Below are positions 61,824-64,000 of a DNA stretch of 64,000 nt, one piece after another. A model generated the notes under the pieces. It saw nothing but the letters and a program-made list of their open reading frames with translations. It made no database searches and was not told the origin of the DNA. The position numbers and the translations under genes were made by a program. Origin of the DNA: Herpetosiphonaceae bacterium. Its GTDB lineage: Bacteria; Chloroflexota; Chloroflexia; Chloroflexales; Kallotenuaceae. The stretch's first letter is position 1; every line of letters starts with the position of its first letter. The stretch is taken from NCBI GenBank assembly GCA_013821605.1, contig JACDGP010000006.1, positions 1 to 64,000 of the forward strand, in the 5' to 3' direction.

Positions 61824-63452
61824 TTGACCGGAACCGTCAAACCTGCGGGCCGCAGTCTCCGCTGGAAAGTGGTCGTCAATACCTTGATCGTCATGTTTGG
61901 CGCGCTGCTCAGCCGCGTCCTGGGCACGGTCCGTGATGGCGCGATTGCCTATCGTTTTGGCGTCCCCAATGCCAGCCTCGATACCTATTACACTGCCTTC
62001 CAGGTCCCGGATTTACTCTATATTGTTATCTCGGGCGGTGCTTTAGCCTCCACCTTAATCCCAGTTTTTCAGCAAGTATGGCACGATGAAGGTGCCGAAC
62101 GCGCCTGGGAAGTCGTTAGTGCCGTCGTCAATCTTGTGTTGATCGCGCTCCTGGTGGCTGCCCTGCTCGTCGTTGTGCTTGCCTCGCCCCTCAGCGCCTT
62201 TTACTTCGCGTCGAAGCCCGTCGCGCAACAACACTTGCTTGCTCAGATGATGCGCCTCTTCATCATCTCATCGCCTTTCCTACTAGGGCTGGGTGGGATT
62301 GCAATGGCCGTCCTCAATGCCCGCGAACGTTTCGGCTGGACTGCTGCGGCCTTCAATCTCTACAACCTCGCGATCATTGGCGGCGCGGTCTTCCTGGCGC
62401 AACGCTTCGGCATTTGGGGCGTGGCTTGGGGTGTGGTCGCGGGCGCCTTCTTATACCTGCTCATTATGCTGCCCGGCTTAATGGTCGAGCATGCCCATTA
62501 TGTCCCACGCCTCGGCCTCCGTGACCCTGCGGTACGACGTGTTGGCCGCCTCTTGGTGCCCCGCCTTATTGGTCAAGCCGCCGCGCAGGTCGGCCTTCTG
62601 GCGACAGGTGTATTCGCAGCCCGCTTGCCCAACAATCAATTTACGGCGCTCCGCAATGCCAATCAATTGATGCAGTTGCCGCACGGCATTTTTGTGCTCA
62701 GCCTCGTAACGGTCATGTTTCCGCAGCTCGCCCGCTTATGGAGCAGCCGCGAATACAAGGATTTTAGTTCGACTGCTTTACGCACCTTACGCCTCGTGAT
62801 TTTCGTGAGTGCTCCTGCCGCCGTCGTGCTGGGCGTGCTACGCGTGGCCGTCATCCGCATTGTTTACGAGCGCGGCAATTTTACCGCTACCTCAACCCTA
62901 CTCGTCGCCGCGCCACTCTTGTTGTACGCCACAGCCTTGGTCGCCTTTGCTGCCTCCGAGCCGCTGATTCGCACCTTTTATGCCATGCAGGATACCCGTA
63001 CTCCCGTGCTCATCGGCATCGGCACCATCGTGCTGAATATTGCCATCAGCTACCTGACCGTCTATTTCACCCACTGGGGTACTTCCGGCTTGGCTTTCGC
63101 CTTCAGCATCGCCAATAACCTGGAGGCCATCCTCCTGTTCGCCTTACTGGCCCCCCGCTTAGAAGGTATCAGGCAAAGTGGCCTGGCGCGGTCATTGCTC
63201 GGTATGGCGATCAGTGCCGCGACGATGGGACTGGCACTATGGGGCTTGTTTGTGATTTCACGGCGCTACTTGCCCTTCCTTAATCTGCAGAGCGTCTACG
63301 GCCACGGTGCCGATGCCATCCGCTTGTTGGTCTGGTTAGCAGCGGCCGGCATCTGGGCCCTACTTGTCTACGTCGGGATGGCCACCCTCATGCATGTGCC
63401 GGAGGTTGGCGAAGCATGGGTGCTGGTACGTCGCCGAGCGGGGCGTGCTTAG
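61824..63452 (+). CDS. murJ: Lipid II flippase MurJ
   Basis: A 542-residue polytopic membrane protein of the MOP superfamily with about 14 TM helices, flipping lipid II to the outer face for peptidoglycan synthesis. Conserved features: LLSRVLGTVRDGAIAYRFG in helix 1, DTYYTAFQVPDLLYIVISGGALASTLIPVFQQ, and LPHGIFVLSLVTVMFPQLARL. The start is a TTG at 61824 with AGGA nine bases upstream; the nearer ATG at 61815 runs into a stop. It diverges from rpsT. Confidence 0.94.
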   Translation: MTGTVKPAGRSLRWKVVVNTLIVMFGALLSRVLGTVRDGAIAYRFGVPNASLDTYYTAFQVPDLLYIVISGGALASTLIPVFQQVWHDEGAERAWEVVSAVVNLVLIALLVAALLVVVLASPLSAFYFASKPVAQQHLLAQMMRLFIISSPFLLGLGGIAMAVLNARERFGWTAAAFNLYNLAIIGGAVFLAQRFGIWGVAWGVVAGAFLYLLIMLPGLMVEHAHYVPRLGLRDPAVRRVGRLLVPRLIGQAAAQVGLLATGVFAARLPNNQFTALRNANQLMQLPHGIFVLSLVTVMFPQLARLWSSREYKDFSSTALRTLRLVIFVSAPAAVVLGVLRVAVIRIVYERGNFTATSTLLVAAPLLLYATALVAFAASEPLIRTFYAMQDTRTPVLIGIGTIVLNIAISYLTVYFTHWGTSGLAFAFSIANNLEAILLFALLAPRLEGIRQSGLARSLLGMAISAATMGLALWGLFVISRRYLPFLNLQSVYGHGADAIRLLVWLAAAGIWALLVYVGMATLMHVPEVGEAWVLVRRRAGRA

Positions 63453-63484
63453 CCGGTGCGACTACATAGAACGAGGTACCAAGC

Positions 63485-64000
63485 TTGAGCGAGTCGATTG
63501 TGGTCGTTGGGGGCGGACTAGGTGGTTTAGCCGCTGCCATCCGTTTGGCAGGTAAGGGTTATCAGGTTCGGCTGCTCGAAAAAAACGAGCGGGTTGGCGG
63601 TAAGCTCAACATTCACCAGGCCGCTGGCTACACCTGGGACACTGGGCCGTCCTTGTTCACCATGCCCTGGGTCGTCCGCGATCTCTTCCAATCCGTGGGT
63701 CGTGATGCTGACGCAGTACTCAACATTGTGCCCGTCGATCCAGTTTGCCGCTACCGTTGGCCCGATGGCACACTTTTCGACCACCGCGCCTCCCTCGCCG
63801 ATCTCATCGCTGAGATCACAAAGCTCGACCCGCGCGATGCCGGTGGCCTGTTTCGCTTCCTGGCCTGGGCCGAACGCATCTATACCGCCACCGCCGGGCC
63901 CTTCCTGCTGGCACCCTTTGAAGGCCTCCGCGATTTCATAACGCCACGCTTCATACGTGATGCCCCCGCCCTCGATCCGCTTCATACCCTCGATCAAGCC
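63485..64000 (+). CDS. CrtI-type phytoene desaturase / carotenoid oxidoreductase (partial)
   Basis: The gene runs off the window; 172 codons are visible and it is absent from the ORF track for that reason. From a TTG with GAGGT nine bases upstream it reads SESIVVVGGGLGGLAAAIRLAGKG (FAD-binding GxGxxG), LLEKNERVGGKLN, then GYTWDTGPSLFTMPWVVRDLF and GLFRFLAWAERIY. These are hallmarks of CrtI-type carotenoid desaturases and related ketolases or isomerases. It starts 33 bases after murJ and may share its transcript. A carotenoid role fits a Chloroflexia member; which reaction cannot be told without the C-terminus. Confidence 0.85.
   Translation, partial: MSESIVVVGGGLGGLAAAIRLAGKGYQVRLLEKNERVGGKLNIHQAAGYTWDTGPSLFTMPWVVRDLFQSVGRDADAVLNIVPVDPVCRYRWPDGTLFDHRASLADLIAEITKLDPRDAGGLFRFLAWAERIYTATAGPFLLAPFEGLRDFITPRFIRDAPALDPLHTLDQA

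Noticed and set aside
1-64000. tRNA, rRNA, CRISPR arrays, intact insertion sequences or prophage genes
   Set aside because: I looked through intergenic regions and translations on both strands and saw no cloverleaf with CCA-type acceptor, no spaced direct-repeat array, and no transposase, integrase or phage structural motif.

Overview
Organism and overall picture. The window reads as a chromosome segment of a member of the Chloroflexota (class Chloroflexia-like), roughly 55-60% GC by eye. The assignment rests on style rather than on a marker gene: many secreted lipoproteins with Thr/Pro-rich linkers, secreted proteins with the FERxRFExH / YWxxxGGLxxFGxP repeat, an LprG/P55-like lipoprotein-transporter pair, carotenoid-type FAD enzymes, a PASTA-containing class A PBP, and no genes for outer-membrane assembly. 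I found no rRNA, tRNA, CRISPR array, intact transposase or prophage gene.

Layout. (1) 0-9.5 kb: a decayed GH3 beta-glucosidase tail, then metabolic and membrane genes: PIG-L deacetylase, site-2 protease, Ca2+/H+ exchanger, metallo-beta-lactamase-fold hydrolase, glyoxalase-like protein, response regulator, FAD oxidoreductase, and the complete pxpABC 5-oxoprolinase operon. (2) 9.5-28 kb: an accessory island of about fifteen lipoproteins, secreted beta-propellers and small membrane proteins. It has paralogous pairs, a duplicated promoter-plus-signal-peptide module and two frameshifted genes. It ends in an ECF sigma/anti-sigma pair and an orphan DppBC-type ABC permease pair. (3) 28-39.8 kb: clpB, an AAA ATPase that appears split into two overlapping ORFs, a class A PBP with PASTA domain, topA, and a GH13 glycosidase. 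(4) 39.8-44.1 kb: the translation/secretion cluster rpsU-prfA-ffh-rpsP-khpA-rimM. (5) 44.1-50.1 kb: a tight four-gene cassette with its own extended -10 promoter: an unknown coiled-coil-like protein, two different DUF2791/BrxD-type P-loop ATPases, and an Lhr/BrxHI-type helicase. (6) 50.2-64 kb: membrane-anchored SH3 protein with an in-frame TAG, gluzincin lipoprotein, nth, LprG/P55 pair, Rieske ferredoxin, carB, a degenerate kinase-fold protein, a probable structured RNA before holA, rpsT, murJ and the start of a crtI-like gene.

How it works together. Most of the window is housekeeping (translation, DNA topology, repair, pyrimidine/arginine precursor synthesis, peptidoglycan). The strongest candidate for an undescribed system is the 44.2-50.1 kb cassette: the BrxD-like ATPase plus BrxHI-like helicase core known from BREX type 2, but with two paralogous ATPases, a new first subunit, and no methylase, PglZ or BrxL. 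Secondary points of interest are the ncRNA candidate before holA, 5'-terminal hairpins placed at the predicted start sites of topA, rpsU and ffh, and the split ATPase at 31.5 kb.

Limits. All family calls come from reading motifs in the translations; no database search was run. Start codons were chosen from ribosome-binding sites, overlaps and signal peptides, and several differ from the longest ORF in the track.
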